Assembly (NCBI GenBank): GCA_947462335.1
Contig: OX381709.1
Span: 35,358,186 to 35,422,185, forward strand
Direction: 5' to 3'
From: Harmothoe impar
Taxonomy: Eukaryota; Annelida; Polychaeta; Phyllodocida; Polynoidae
Length of the DNA stretch: 64,000 nt
A model generated the notes under the pieces. That model was not told where the DNA came from, did no database searches, and saw only the letters and a program-made list of their open reading frames with translations. Position numbers and translations under genes: made by a program. Positions 30,746 to 40,662 of this stretch are shown here, one piece after another. Within the stretch, counting starts at the first letter, position 1. Each line of letters begins with the position of its first letter.

Positions 30746-30991
30746 GGGATGTGGGCGAACAAACGGGACCTTTGGGTTTCACAGCAACAATCTGGTTCTG
30801 AGCAGAGAACGAATGACTGTGTAATATGCTGGAAAAGTTATGCCACGAAAAGGAACCTTGAGCGTCACATTCTGACACATACAGGCCAAAAACCGTTTGC
30901 ATGTACCTTGTGTCCGAAACGCTTTTCCAGACAAGACACTCTTAAAGAACACACAGACAAGTGCCATCGGGATCGTCCAGATACAGGTTGA
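30746..30991 (+). CDS. Terminal exon T8: C2H2 pair
   Basis: 81 aa, opening GMWANKRDLWVS. Helices are TKRNLER and RQDTLKE; finger 1 has Trp-Lys-Ser-Tyr in place of Gly-Lys-Ser-Phe. The linker is HTGQKPF. It is a sister of T6 and T7. Confidence 0.9.
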   Translation, partial: GMWANKRDLWVSQQQSGSEQRTNDCVICWKSYATKRNLERHILTHTGQKPFACTLCPKRFSRQDTLKEHTDKCHRDRPDTG

Positions 30992-31084
30992 AATAGTGTT
31001 GTGAGATTTTGATCACACCTCACCTGACCATAGTGTGTTGAAAGAGACTAAGGGTTTAAAATCTCAATTTTGCTGATGTTGCAG

Positions 31085-31351
31085 AGGATGGTTGCGCAAA
31101 CGTATGGCATCAGGGTTTCAACACATCAAACGGGCGGTCAATGGCCAGCTTGTCAAAATCAATGCAAAGTTTGCTACAAGTGTTTCAAGAGCAAACAGGG
31201 TCTGGATCGGCATATGGTGCAACATACAGGCGAAAAACCATTTGCCTGTCCTTCGTGTCCTAAATGCTTTACACGAAACAGCACGTTGAGTGACCATATA
31301 GAGAGGCACCATCGGGATGTGGTGCCTATCGAGCCAGGATACGCCAACTAG
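31085..31351 (+). CDS. Terminal exon T9: C2H2 pair
   Basis: 88 aa, opening RMVAQTYGIRVS. Helices are SKQGLDR and RNSTLSD, with additional cysteines (YKCF, PKCF) inside both fingers. The tail is DVVPIEPGYAN. AATAAA follows about 45 bases after the stop. Confidence 0.9.
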   Translation, partial: RMVAQTYGIRVSTHQTGGQWPACQNQCKVCYKCFKSKQGLDRHMVQHTGEKPFACPSCPKCFTRNSTLSDHIERHHRDVVPIEPGYAN

Positions 31352-31611
31352 CTTTCCAGCCCAGTGCCAGAACTTTTTATTCATGTATATATCCCAATAA
31401 ATCATATTAGATTTTATATTTTTTGAATACAGCAAATACCTCACGTGAATCAAAAGTTATCTTGAAACTTTCTCTAAATAGAACTGACTTAGATAGGATT
31501 TAAACAAAATGTTACTTTAGGGCCACAATCTGTGTACTTCATCGCGTTTTATCACAGATAAAACAATAAAATTCCAGTTGTAATAACTCATTGTCTTTCC
31601 TGAATTTGTAG

Positions 31612-31881
31612 ATGCATAAGATGCCCGGCCCTCCTGCTTTCTCCTGTATTATGACCGTCCCACATCGAAAGAAAGCTAAACCGCATATCTGCCCTCTCTG
31701 TTCTGCGGGGTTTCTTTCGCCGGCAGATCTGCAGCGCCACCAAGTTGTCCACACTGGAGAAAAACCTTTTCCTTGTCCGTATTGTTCTGGCCACTATACG
31801 AGAAAGGCGACACTGACACGCCACATCAGCCAATTCCACAGTGAAATGAGCTTAAAAGTGGGCAATAGACTACCCAAATGA
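31612..31881 (+). CDS. Terminal exon T10: C2H2 pair
   Basis: 89 aa after a TTTGTAG acceptor, one of the few that is not CAG. Helices are SPADLQR and RKATLTR. A basic stretch PHRKKAKPH leads into finger 1. An AATAAA-type signal lies about 70 bases after the stop. Confidence 0.88.
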   Translation: MHKMPGPPAFSCIMTVPHRKKAKPHICPLCSAGFLSPADLQRHQVVHTGEKPFPCPYCSGHYTRKATLTRHISQFHSEMSLKVGNRLPK

Positions 31882-32159
31882 AAGAATAAGCATATATTAA
31901 TGGGACAAGTTTACACATTGACCGTTGGGAAAAAACTTATTCTGTATTAATAAAAAGATGATAGAAAAAATCTAGATTTATACCATTAATTTCTGAAATT
32001 TGCCCTTCAGCTTAACGGATAAGCTTTCCCGGTACTACGAGTGCTGAACTATGGAATCAGCCTAAGCTACATCCATATGCTCAATTTCAAACGCCTTTTC
32101 CTGGCATTTCATGTGGCTATGGAGCCTTAAAGTAACCCTCGGAGACTCCAATTTCAAGT

Positions 32160-32340
32160 TTTGTGACTTTTATGGCGAATCGTTTCAATCGAGGTGTTTT
32201 TGAGACTCGCAGAGTCATTCAGGTGAAAAGTATGCTGATAATTGTGCGGCATCATTCAGATCTTGCACCGCAGGAATAGAAAGAAAAGTTATATGGACAA
32301 TGTTTTAAGAACTTGCCATCGTGATAGTCGAGGCCCTTAA
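32160..32340 (+). pseudogene. Weak finger-exon relic (P3)
   Basis: The words SHSGEK and RKKSYMDNVLRTCHRD, in different frames, resemble a linker and a second-finger helix. The rest is not recognisable. It could be chance. Confidence 0.25.
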
Positions 32341-32653
32341 GAAGTGGTCTTTTTTCAACTATACAAATAGGACAGCAATGATACAACTTCCACTAGACCT
32401 ATTTGTACTCCGTGCTTTCTGTTTTAGTTTGCTTACTGCATCCTAGTCACTGCAGAAGTATACTATCTCCATACCCATGTACTGAATCTTGTTCCCCACA
32501 GAGAATGTAAGGCTGTGCAGCAGCCACGTAGGTTTTTTTAAAGTCAGCCAGTGAGAAATACATGGCGCAACATATTTTACCAGGCTTCTTAGAAGTCTAC
32601 ACCCTGATTTCAATAAATGCCAATTCTAACATCTAGGTTTCCTGAATTTCCAG

Positions 32654-33148
32654 ATGGTTGGATACCGTAGATCTATTCCCTGGTCCAAACTGGCCAGAGG
32701 GGACGTGGTGACGAGTCTGGCCATGTCAGAACTGAAGGTTTGTAGCCTGTGTGGTAAGCGTTTCACGGCCCCGTCCTACTTGAAACGACACATGGTCACC
32801 CACACCGGAGAAAAACCTTTTGGCTGCCCCCTCTGTGATGCTCGTTTCACCCAAAAGGCTAACGTGAAAAAACACTTAGTTAAGATCCATGGGGAAGGCC
32901 AGGCCAATGTTAATTCAAGCCTTGGAGGAAATTCTGGTCTCCTAAATCCAGCAGATGCATCGATTCTAACAGATGATTCAATACTAGCAGGCGATCAGTC
33001 GCTTCTAGAAAATACTGGAGATCAGTCACATCTCAGAAATCCCTCGGATGAATCTAACCTGGGACTATCTGCGGAACAGTCTAATCTAAGGATTCCATGT
33101 GATGATTCTGACCTTGAAACTCCTGGAGATTCTTCGATGACTTCTTGA
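32654..33148 (+). CDS. Terminal exon T11: C2H2 pair with long acidic repeat tail
   Basis: 164 aa, the longest intact unit. Helices are APSYLKR and QKANVKK. After the fingers comes an 80-residue tail made of about eight degenerate repeats of the form D-x-S-x-L-x3-(G/P)-D, such as ILTDDSILAGDQSLLENTGD. The acidic, leucine-spaced tail looks like an activation or protein-binding domain and is unique in the array. Confidence 0.9.
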   Translation: MVGYRRSIPWSKLARGDVVTSLAMSELKVCSLCGKRFTAPSYLKRHMVTHTGEKPFGCPLCDARFTQKANVKKHLVKIHGEGQANVNSSLGGNSGLLNPADASILTDDSILAGDQSLLENTGDQSHLRNPSDESNLGLSAEQSNLRIPCDDSDLETPGDSSMTS

Positions 33149-33616
33149 TTTGGATCTCAGACAATTCCACAGCTGAAACTGTCTAGGCACACTGAATAAC
33201 CTCAAAGTAAAGCTGCAGGCACTCTGGACAGACACGTGTAGCCAATGCAGCAATTTATAAATTGAACAAAGATTTGATATTTGGAAGTAAATGCCGTTTC
33301 GGTGGCTACTACGCTCTGGTTGTTGGTCCTACCTAGCACCAGTAGGTGGTCTGATGTGTGATCAACAGTTTGCTAGTGGACAGACATCACCAATTGTTAA
33401 ATTGTACATAACCTTATCCTTCTGGTTCTGTCCCATTAGTTAACTTCTGACCGTGAACCTGGGTGAACTACTAAATGTTACCCATATTTCAAATTGTTTC
33501 TGTATTCATGAGTTTCGTCCTCTGCACCTGATTCTGCTCGTTACTCTACCTCAACCCCTTAATCCCTTGTCCTCAACAACAAACGCTTTTACAATATTGA
33601 TTTCCTGACGTTGCAG

Positions 33617-33925
33617 GTTGGCGTCATGCGAAAACGTAAGAAACGCTCTTGGTCCAAGCAAATCGTCGATGGTACATCTCTCCTCCCCTCTCCCGCCAAG
33701 CCATGGGTCTGTTCGTACTGTCCCAAAGTGTTCACCAAACGGTCACACCTCAGTCGACACGAGGTGACCCACACAGGAGAGAAACCCTTCCCGTGTTTGA
33801 TCTGTGGCCGCTGTTTTACGCAGAATGTGACACTGACTGGACACATGCGCAGGTTTCATCAAGGCCATGAGGCATACTCCTATGTGCCGCAAGTGGGGCA
33901 AAGTGAGGCAAAAGGCAAGACATAG
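33617..33925 (+). CDS. Terminal exon T12: C2H2 pair
   Basis: 102 aa, opening with a basic patch (RKRKKRSWSK) likely to be a nuclear signal. Helices are KRSHLSR and QNVTLTG. The linker is HTGEKPF. The tail YVPQVGQSEAKGKT is polar. Confidence 0.9.
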   Translation, partial: VGVMRKRKKRSWSKQIVDGTSLLPSPAKPWVCSYCPKVFTKRSHLSRHEVTHTGEKPFPCLICGRCFTQNVTLTGHMRRFHQGHEAYSYVPQVGQSEAKGKT

Positions 33926-34070
33926 AGAAGGGATTTCCAGTCATGAAAGCCGGAACATTAGTCACTGAACATTCCTTCTTTTAGGTTCTGTTGCCCTGGG
34001 CTTCCATCTCCGTTTCTATGTAAAAGCTGGAAAATACCTCAATAATAAAAGCTTTTTAATGGTGTTGCAG

Positions 34071-34307
34071 ATGGTTTGGCGATCAAGTGCACCCAGGATT
34101 AATAATTTCCCGCAGCCACAGCACACTAAGTATGACTGCACTGTGTGTGGTAAACGTTTCCGCTCTCTGGGTAACCTCAAAAGGCATTATGTGGTGCACA
34201 CTGGAGAAAAAGCCTTCCAGTGCCCTGTATGTAAAAAGTGTTTTAACCAAAAAGTGACATTACAAAACCACACACGGAAACTGCATCCCCAGCCAGCACC
34301 CTTGTAG
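34071..34307 (+). CDS. Terminal exon T13: C2H2 pair
   Basis: 78 aa. Helices are SLGNLKR and QKVTLQN; the linker is HTGEKAF. AATAAA occurs both 23 bases before the exon (from T12) and 6 bases after its stop (34313). Confidence 0.9.
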   Translation: MVWRSSAPRINNFPQPQHTKYDCTVCGKRFRSLGNLKRHYVVHTGEKAFQCPVCKKCFNQKVTLQNHTRKLHPQPAPL

Positions 34308-34888
34308 AGGGGAATAAATTAATTGGTTAGCAGCTGCATGAGCGAGAGCTTTATTGGATGCCAATAAAACCAAACACACATGGACAGTGACTTAGGTGAC
34401 AATGATGTGTAGCATGCAAGGTCGTGTTTCGTGTTAATTAACCCTGTATACAGTGGGAATAGTAGGCATATTGTGTGCAGTTTCAAAGCTAAGTAAGGTA
34501 TGGATAATATGGATGACAATCTTAAATGATTTCATCTCATTTCGTTGCATACTTTAAGAAATCAGTATTAGGACATGCACATGGTATTGGCATTAAATAT
34601 TTATGATTTAAAAAAACTTGTGTTGTTTTTACTCATCCTAGTCACACTGGATAAATCCAGACATTAACTCGAGATGTGATGGGGTGGAGGGATTTATTCG
34701 TAGTCCGACTGAGTAGAACGATGCGCACTGTTAATACTATGAAGGAAATTGTCACATGCCATTGCGATGCAGCTTCATTTCCGTTCAATTAGCCTCCTCT
34801 CCCTTAGCATTAGTGGCATAACCAGCCCCACCTCACCTCAACCCATTTCGGAGAAAAATGCCACAATAAAAGTTCTGTGATATTTCAG

Positions 34889-35164
34889 ATGCTTCAGAGA
34901 CCTACACATGGCTCTAGGCAGGGCAGAGGACTGCACCGGCGAGCGGGCAGGGCACGCAATTATTCCCAGAACAACATTTGTGGCCTCTGTGGGCGGGCTT
35001 TCCAAACTAGGACGGACCTAACTCGACATGAACGTACCCACACGGGAGAACGACCCTATTCATGTCCCTTCTGTGCCCATAGCTTCAAGTTGAAGCATCA
35101 CATGACAAACCATGTTGACAATGTATGCAGGCCACGGCAAGGCAGAACAGAAATGAAAAAATAA
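34889..35164 (+). CDS. Terminal exon T14: C2H2 + C2HC pair
   Basis: 91 aa with an Arg-rich lead ([14 protein letters not shown]). Helices are TRTDLTR and LKHHMTN; the last ligand of finger 2 is Cys (HVDNVC). An AATAAA lies only 19 bases before the exon, inside the region expected for the branch point and pyrimidine tract. Confidence 0.88.
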   Translation: MLQRPTHGSRQGRGLHRRAGRARNYSQNNICGLCGRAFQTRTDLTRHERTHTGERPYSCPFCAHSFKLKHHMTNHVDNVCRPRQGRTEMKK

Positions 35165-35266
35165 AATTTACTTAGTTGGAGGCAACTAGTTTAGGAACAT
35201 AGATCCCTAGATGTCATATCTTCTTTGATGAGTAATCTGAAGCGTCTCCTTTCCGTCATATTGCAG

Positions 35267-35488
35267 ATGCCTGACATTCAGAGGGCAGCGCACAACGCCA
35301 ATTCCCCACTGGCTCTGACAACGTATAGTTGTGAATTTTGTGGGAAGGGGTTTGTGAGAAAGCCTGATCTGACCCGTCACATTAGGACACATACTGGGGA
35401 AAGGCCATTTGCGTGTCTTGTGTGCAATATGAAATTTACACAAAGTTCACACCTGAAAAACCATGTCCGTAGGGCTCACAAGCTGTAG
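35267..35488 (+). CDS. Terminal exon T15: C2H2 pair
   Basis: 73 aa, compact. Helices are RKPDLTR and QSSHLKN; the linker is HTGERPF. The stop comes two residues after the final histidine. AATAAA occurs about 90 bases downstream. Confidence 0.9.
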   Translation: MPDIQRAAHNANSPLALTTYSCEFCGKGFVRKPDLTRHIRTHTGERPFACLVCNMKFTQSSHLKNHVRRAHKL

Positions 35489-35519
35489 GGCAGGCATTCA
35501 TGTATACAACAGCAATACG

Positions 35520-35745
35520 TAGATGTCTGGTGATGAACGTCTTTGTGCGAGTTCCTGTCCTTACTGTCCAGGTATGAATAAACATGTGAGTAAAGACGTG
35601 ACCTTATTCTTTTTCGGTATATGTTTTATGACACAGAAATGACGTGATCAGCAAAGTCCGAACCCACCACACTGGCGAAAACCTTTATGTTGCATGTTGT
35701 CACCATCTGCACCCTGACAGACTGTCCATCTTACAACAGCACATA
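35520..35745 (+). pseudogene. Decayed finger exon (P4)
   Basis: CASSCPYCPG, then 100 bases later NDVISKVRTHHTGENLYVACC, resemble pieces of a T16-like finger pair (GKNDIVRHVRCHSGERPYPC). The frame is broken and the acceptor is not evident. Confidence 0.4.
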
Positions 35746-35770
35746 ACTAATGTTTATGATGCTGTTACAG

Positions 35771-36016
35771 GTCAATTGGGTGCAGACTGAGGGCTTTACA
35801 ACATTGACACTGGATCCTAAAGACGACCCCACTCATGCTCTCAAATACAGCTGCAATTATTGTGGGAGGAAATTCCGAGGTAAAAATGACATAGTTCGGC
35901 ACGTGAGATGTCATTCTGGTGAGCGGCCGTACCCGTGTATTTACTGCCCTGCCAGCTTCAAACGGAGAGCTCACCTGAGAGGACATGTACGCACTGTGCA
36001 CAAAGTGGTTTCCTGA
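35771..36016 (+). CDS. Terminal exon T16: C2H2 pair
   Basis: 81 aa. Helices are GKNDIVR and RRAHLRG. Cysteine in HVRCH and the CHSGERPYPC linker is shared with T17. The lead contains DPKDDP. Confidence 0.9.
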   Translation, partial: VNWVQTEGFTTLTLDPKDDPTHALKYSCNYCGRKFRGKNDIVRHVRCHSGERPYPCIYCPASFKRRAHLRGHVRTVHKVVS

Positions 36017-36265
36017 TGTGGAAACGCACGATGCCTCTTCTGTTTGACATGTTTTTGGGCTGCAGATATGAGGGAGTAAGGGGGGTACAGTGTCAGTTGG
36101 AGTGCCCTTAGTTTACCCTAACCAGCTAAGGACAACTTGCTCTCATTTTGTGACAATAAAAGTGCATTCTTTTGTGCGTGTCCACATTTGATTACAATCA
36201 TTATTAAAAGTAAGATAAAAGAGAATTGCAACAAACTACAGAATAATTTTACAACACTGTTGCAG

Positions 36266-36574
36266 GTCCAGATGCAAACCACGGGCTACTCTAAGTTACC
36301 ACCAGACCCAAACGACCCAGAGCCTATGGTCGCATCTAGATTCTTCTGCAATTATTGCGGGAAAAGATTCCAAGGGAAAAATGATGTCGTTCGCCACATT
36401 AGATGTCATACTGGTGAACGGCCCTACCCATGCACTTTCTGCCCTGCGAGTTTCAGGCGCAGTGCCCACTTAAGGCGGCACACAGACTATAAACACAAAG
36501 CGATCAGTGCCCTGGGAAATGCTGAGACAAAAGCGCCCTACCTTTACCAAACTGTCAAAATGTATAGCCCTTAA
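36266..36574 (+). CDS. Terminal exon T17: C2H2 pair
   Basis: 102 aa. Helices are GKNDVVR and RSAHLRR, very like T16 over both fingers (CNYCG, CPASF), so the two are duplicates. The tail of about 25 residues is new relative to T16. Confidence 0.9.
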   Translation, partial: VQMQTTGYSKLPPDPNDPEPMVASRFFCNYCGKRFQGKNDVVRHIRCHTGERPYPCTFCPASFRRSAHLRRHTDYKHKAISALGNAETKAPYLYQTVKMYSP

Positions 36575-36719
36575 AAAGGGCATCATCTAATGTTAGGTTG
36601 AAGTGCGTGAAATTACAAGTTAACCAATGATAAAGGGAATGGGCAGTCTGCAAAGGTCTACTGTAAGTGTACTGTCCACATCAAGCACCACTACAACTGA
36701 GGACATTCTGTCTTTGCAG

Positions 36720-37106
36720 GTAGCCCGTGTTTGGCAGAAACCTCAAACCACCAATAGTGCTGCTGAGATAATTTGCCGCGTGTGCGGGAAGTCGTTTGGG
36801 TTCCGAAAGCGGGACTTCCAGTGCCACATGAGGACCCACACAGGGGAGCGGCCCTTTCAGTGCGATTTCTGCCAACAGTCGTTTAATGACCCTCGCAATA
36901 TGAAGCGCCATGAGAGGAACTGCAAGTCCCGCCCCCTCGTAAAGTCACTCAAGCCCCAGAGTTGGCCTCAAGCACCGGTAGAGGCCAAGTCTGGTGGCAC
37001 CCGCAGCCCATGGCCTGTTATCAGTAGCGGGAATATGGCCGCTCAGAATTGGCCCCAGTTTGCTTGGCAGGATCAGGCAAATAATGTCCCGAGGACAGGC
37101 AAATAG
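36720..37106 (+). CDS. Terminal exon T18: finger pair with widened loop and C2HC end
   Basis: 128 aa. Finger 1 has 13 residues between Cys and His (GKSFGFRKRDFQC), one more than usual, with helix RKRDFQC. Finger 2 (DPRNMKR) ends H-x3-C. A 60-residue Trp/Pro/Gln-containing tail follows (SWPQAPVEAKSG, NWPQFAWQDQ). Only T19 shares the RKRDF insert. Confidence 0.88.
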   Translation, partial: VARVWQKPQTTNSAAEIICRVCGKSFGFRKRDFQCHMRTHTGERPFQCDFCQQSFNDPRNMKRHERNCKSRPLVKSLKPQSWPQAPVEAKSGGTRSPWPVISSGNMAAQNWPQFAWQDQANNVPRTGK

Positions 37107-37174
37107 CATTTCCGGTCCGAGTGAGGCTCATGTTGTTACTACCAATGACAGTGTAGGGACACTAATATTAGTAT

Positions 37175-37478
37175 TGTAATCGAACGCCTACAAGGTAGTT
37201 CGGGCGGCCGGAGCCAGGGGGCACCCCTATCGGAGGCGGACAGTATATAAGCTGTCCTCACCCCCTTGCTCTGGCAGACCTTCTCAGGTCTCTGACTGTG
37301 TAATATATAGAAAGTTATTTGAAAGCCAAACATACATTGATCGAACCTCATATACTTCAAGGATTAGCATTGTTGTACAGGTGAACGACTAATAAACCCT
37401 GTGTTCTTGCATCTCTACATGAAAACTGCGGTTCGAGTCCTTATTTAATCGAATTACATAAAGACGAACTCTACAACA
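37175..37478 (+). mobile_element. Solo LTR (304 bp) with 4-bp target duplication
   Basis: It starts TGTAATCG and ends CTACAACA, flanked by GTAT on both sides (37171-37174 and 37479-37482). It has a TATATAAG box near 37243 and AATAAA near 37391 at normal LTR spacing. No internal retroviral or retrotransposon genes remain, so it was left by recombination between LTRs. It lies between T18 and T19. Confidence 0.65.
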
Positions 37479-37877
37479 GTATTAAAAACTCTTTAGTAGA
37501 GAGTTGAGGAATATTGGTCAAAATTACTCATTATGATATAGGGAGTCCACAACGAACTTTGTATTTACTTTAAGCGGTTTCTTCGTATTTGTTTTAAAAT
37601 ATTGATCTCATATTATTGATGTTGAGAAAGATTAAAATTTCAACAATAGAACTTTTTTTTGTAATTTCTAAACCAAGAAGCTACAAGAAGTGAAATTTTA
37701 AGGTAGATTTCGGCATCTCTAGTAGGGCCTAGTCATCTGAATAAAAAGCTCTGGTTGTTCCTGGACTGAAATTGGTGAAGATAACCATTTAATGCAGGTG
37801 GAAGTCTTGGTACAATGACAACGTGACACAAACCGTGATAGCTTTGAGGCTCAAGACTGGCTTTTGGTTCCTTGCAG

Positions 37878-38144
37878 CTGGCCCTGGCCGTGGCGTACCA
37901 CTCATTCAGGACGCCCCCGGACCAACCCCCTCAGCTGCCCCCACTGGAGTGTCCGACATGTGGGAAGGAGTTCAGTGCCAAGAGAAAGCGGGACTTCGAC
38001 TGCCACATCAGATGTCACACGGGTGAAAAACCGTATAAATGTGACTTTTGTGGACAGCGGTTCTCAGACCCGCGCAGCATGAGTCGTCACCGGCGCACCC
38101 AGCATCTGCAGAAAATGCAAAAGGTGCCAGATCTTCCACTGTAG
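37878..38144 (+). CDS. Terminal exon T19: C2H2 pair with 14-residue loop
   Basis: 88 aa. Finger 1 has 14 residues between Cys and His ([14 protein letters not shown]), two more than usual; the helix is RKRDFDC. Finger 2 DPRSMSR is standard C2H2. It is paired with T18 across the solo LTR. Confidence 0.88.
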   Translation: MALAVAYHSFRTPPDQPPQLPPLECPTCGKEFSAKRKRDFDCHIRCHTGEKPYKCDFCGQRFSDPRSMSRHRRTQHLQKMQKVPDLPL

Positions 38145-38384
38145 GGGCCTCAGTGAAGTTGACCAATCTGACGGTTCCTGTGGGTGACCTCGTTCCTGAT
38201 TGAAACTAGGAGTATGCATCATTTGACGTGTGCGGGTCATAACAGATCAAATTTGAACACTTGGCATCAAAATTAAGTATGTAAGGATTTCTTGAACTTG
38301 ATATTTCCAGGCAATGCAACTTAGGACCTCACAATGTATGGTCTTTATAGTATGGCTACAACCCAGTCCTCTTTTTACTTGCAG

Positions 38385-38642
38385 GGCGTACAGCACTCTT
38401 TAGGATTGAAACGTGGCGTTGAAAAGTGTTCAGTCAACCACGCAAAGAGATTTCAGTGTAAATTTTGTGGAAAGGTTTTCCCTGATAAGTGGAAAATTGA
38501 AACCCATGTTCGAACTCACACAGGTGAAAGGCCATTTAAGTGTCCACACTGTTCATCCGCCTCGAAAACCAAAAGCCAACTTAAGGCTCACATGAAACAC
38601 CAACATCCCCCGCCAGGGCCAGTGTTTCTGCCTGTATTATAG
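38385..38642 (+). CDS. Terminal exon T20: C2H2 pair
   Basis: 85 aa. Helices are DKWKIET and TKSQLKA. Finger 2 has Ser-Ser-Ala-Ser in place of the usual Phe region, as in T21-T24 (AAS/AAN). AATAAA at 38800 lies 103 bases before T21. Confidence 0.9.
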   Translation, partial: GVQHSLGLKRGVEKCSVNHAKRFQCKFCGKVFPDKWKIETHVRTHTGERPFKCPHCSSASKTKSQLKAHMKHQHPPPGPVFLPVL

Positions 38643-38902
38643 AAGGATGCGTGCCTTCATAGCATGAGGACGTTTGTTTAATAGTGACAAACAATTTAAG
38701 GCAAATCGGATCCGAATGAATGACGAAGGTGTTGTATTACTGTTAGTAGAAACTGCTGTATTTTAATGGTGGCATTTTCTTACCTCGTTAACACTTACAA
38801 ATAAAGTTGCTTCATCATGAGATATTTGCGAGTTCATGTTTTTAACTGTTGCCGAACAGGTCGGTAGATTAGTACAACCCAGTCTCCTCTTCTTACTTTC
38901 AG

Positions 38903-39136
38903 GGCTTCAAGGCTTCTTTAGGCTCTGTTGGTCGCTCCTACAAGTTCCCATGTAATTTCTGTGGCAAGTTGTTCCCTACCAACTCCAAGCTGGAGACTCA
39001 CCTGCGTATACACACTGGCGAAAAACCATTTAAATGTCAGCTCTGTGTCTATGCTGCAAACACAAACGGCAATCTTAAAGCACACGTTAGAGCTAAACAT
39101 ACCCACCCTGTCAGCAGAACTGGGGATCCTCTCTGA
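38903..39136 (+). CDS. Terminal exon T21: C2H2 pair
   Basis: 77 aa, read from CAG at 38900-38902. It has no upstream in-frame start, so simple ORF finding misses it. Helices are TNSKLET and TNGNLKA; the linker is HTGEKPF. It ends VSRTGDPL. Confidence 0.88.
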   Translation, partial: GFKASLGSVGRSYKFPCNFCGKLFPTNSKLETHLRIHTGEKPFKCQLCVYAANTNGNLKAHVRAKHTHPVSRTGDPL

Positions 39137-39408
39137 AACGTATGCGTATAGATAACGTAGGTTAAGCATGAAGAGGACACCAGTGGATCCTAGGGCACAA
39201 AAGGTTCTACATGTGTCTGACCAACATGGAAATGACATTTTAATGTTCGCATGATGACACTGAAGGTGGAAAAATCAGTTTAGGCAGCAATTTAAAACCT
39301 TGATGTACGTGTTAAATCTAAGTTCTCCTGTCTAAGTGTTGGAAATATTGTGCCATTGGAGCGAGCTCTTTGTGTTGTGCAACCCCGGTTTCCTCTTGCT
39401 ACTTGCAG

Positions 39409-39630
39409 GGCGTCCTGACCGCTGCATACGCTCTGACTGCTGTAGGAGATACTAGAACTAAGAAATATGCTTGTGCCTTATGTGGCAAAACATTTAGAGA
39501 TCGTTGGAAACTGAAAGTTCACACAAGAATTCACACGGGCGAGCGACCATATCAGTGTCCGCATTGCCCCTATGCCGCCAGCACCGGCAGCAACCTGAAA
39601 GCACACACCAGGGGCAAACATCTCACTTAG
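39409..39630 (+). CDS. Terminal exon T22: C2H2 pair
   Basis: 73 aa. Helices are DRWKLKV and TGSNLKA. The lead AAYALTAVGD matches that of decayed P5 (GAYALNAAQD), showing a common origin. The stop follows directly after GKHLT. Confidence 0.9.
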   Translation, partial: GVLTAAYALTAVGDTRTKKYACALCGKTFRDRWKLKVHTRIHTGERPYQCPHCPYAASTGSNLKAHTRGKHLT

Positions 39631-39838
39631 GGTGTGTGCAGAAACCATTCATTTTGATGTGAAGCAGGTAAAGGGAACTAAAGTAGCATGCCTGCTTTTC
39701 CAACGTCGAGATACCGTTCAGCATTGAACTTTACTGATGTCCTCAACACACCCATTTGACGCTTTTTGGTGGTCTTTGTGGCATCATGAGCCACAGAAAA
39801 GCTACTTATGCAGCTGTGGTCTCTTTTCTTACTTTAAG

Positions 39839-40044
39839 CGCTACCTGAGAGGAGCGTATGCTCTCAATGCTGCTCAAGACAATGCTTGCAAAATTGGTGG
39901 AAAATGTCCTGTGACCGGTGGAAAGTAAAAGATGACATGATGATACACACAGGTGAGCGGCCATTTAAGAGCCCCCAGTGTCCCTACGCCGCCCCCACCA
40001 GCAGCAACCTCAAGTCCCACGTCAGGGGGAGACACCAACGTTAG
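39839..40044 (+). pseudogene. Decayed T22-like finger exon (P5)
   Basis: The acceptor is weakened to TTTAAG. Finger 1 has Gly for its second Cys (ACKIGGK) and is then frameshifted; CDRWKVKDDMMIHTGERPF continues in another frame. Finger 2 has Ser for its first Cys (FKSPQCPYAA). It ends GRHQR and TAG. Three independent lesions show that it is dead. Confidence 0.8.
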
Positions 40045-40119
40045 TGCGTGTCGAGTAACCTTGTGATGGGACGTAGAATCACCACCTAGTACAACCCACT
40101 TTCCTCTGCTTTCTTCCAG

Positions 40120-40371
40120 AATTTTCTCACGTCTCTACAATGCGCTGATATTGCAGCGCATCTGACTCGCTCGAAGAAGTTTCCGTGCGAAGTGTGCGGA
40201 AAAGTTTTCACTGATCGGTGGAAGATCAAAACCCACATGAGAAGCCACACCGGCGAGCGTCCATTTTGTTGTCCCATCTGTCCCCACGCTGCCAGCACCA
40301 AGGGTAATCTCAAAGCGCACATCAAAGTTACACACCCTACTAGTATTGGGGTACCCATGTTGCCTGACTAG
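40120..40371 (+). CDS. Terminal exon T23: C2H2 pair
   Basis: 83 aa from CAG at 40117-40119; it has no in-frame start codon upstream. Helices are DRWKIKT and TKGNLKA. It is nearly identical to T24 from finger 1 to the end, including the TTCTTCCAG/TACTTCCAG acceptor region. Confidence 0.9.
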   Translation, partial: NFLTSLQCADIAAHLTRSKKFPCEVCGKVFTDRWKIKTHMRSHTGERPFCCPICPHAASTKGNLKAHIKVTHPTSIGVPMLPD

Positions 40372-40662
40372 ATGGAGAGCCTAAGTGGTTGCTTGCTATG
40401 ATAGCCACAGTAGGAGCTTTGAGACTGGTGGCTAGTGCATTCGGCAGCTAGTTAGTGGTGACCATGTACGTTCTGTGGAGACTGCTGTATAGACAGTTAT
40501 AAAAGAAAGCGGTGTAGGGTTACACAATAAAGTGATGTGTAAAAATAAACAAATTTAGGAATAAAAGTTGTACAATCTGTCCTCTCAGTCTAGTCAATTG
40601 TCCTGGTCTGATAACACAGAATCACCTGCTGGTACAACGCACCTTCCTCTGCTTACTTCCAG

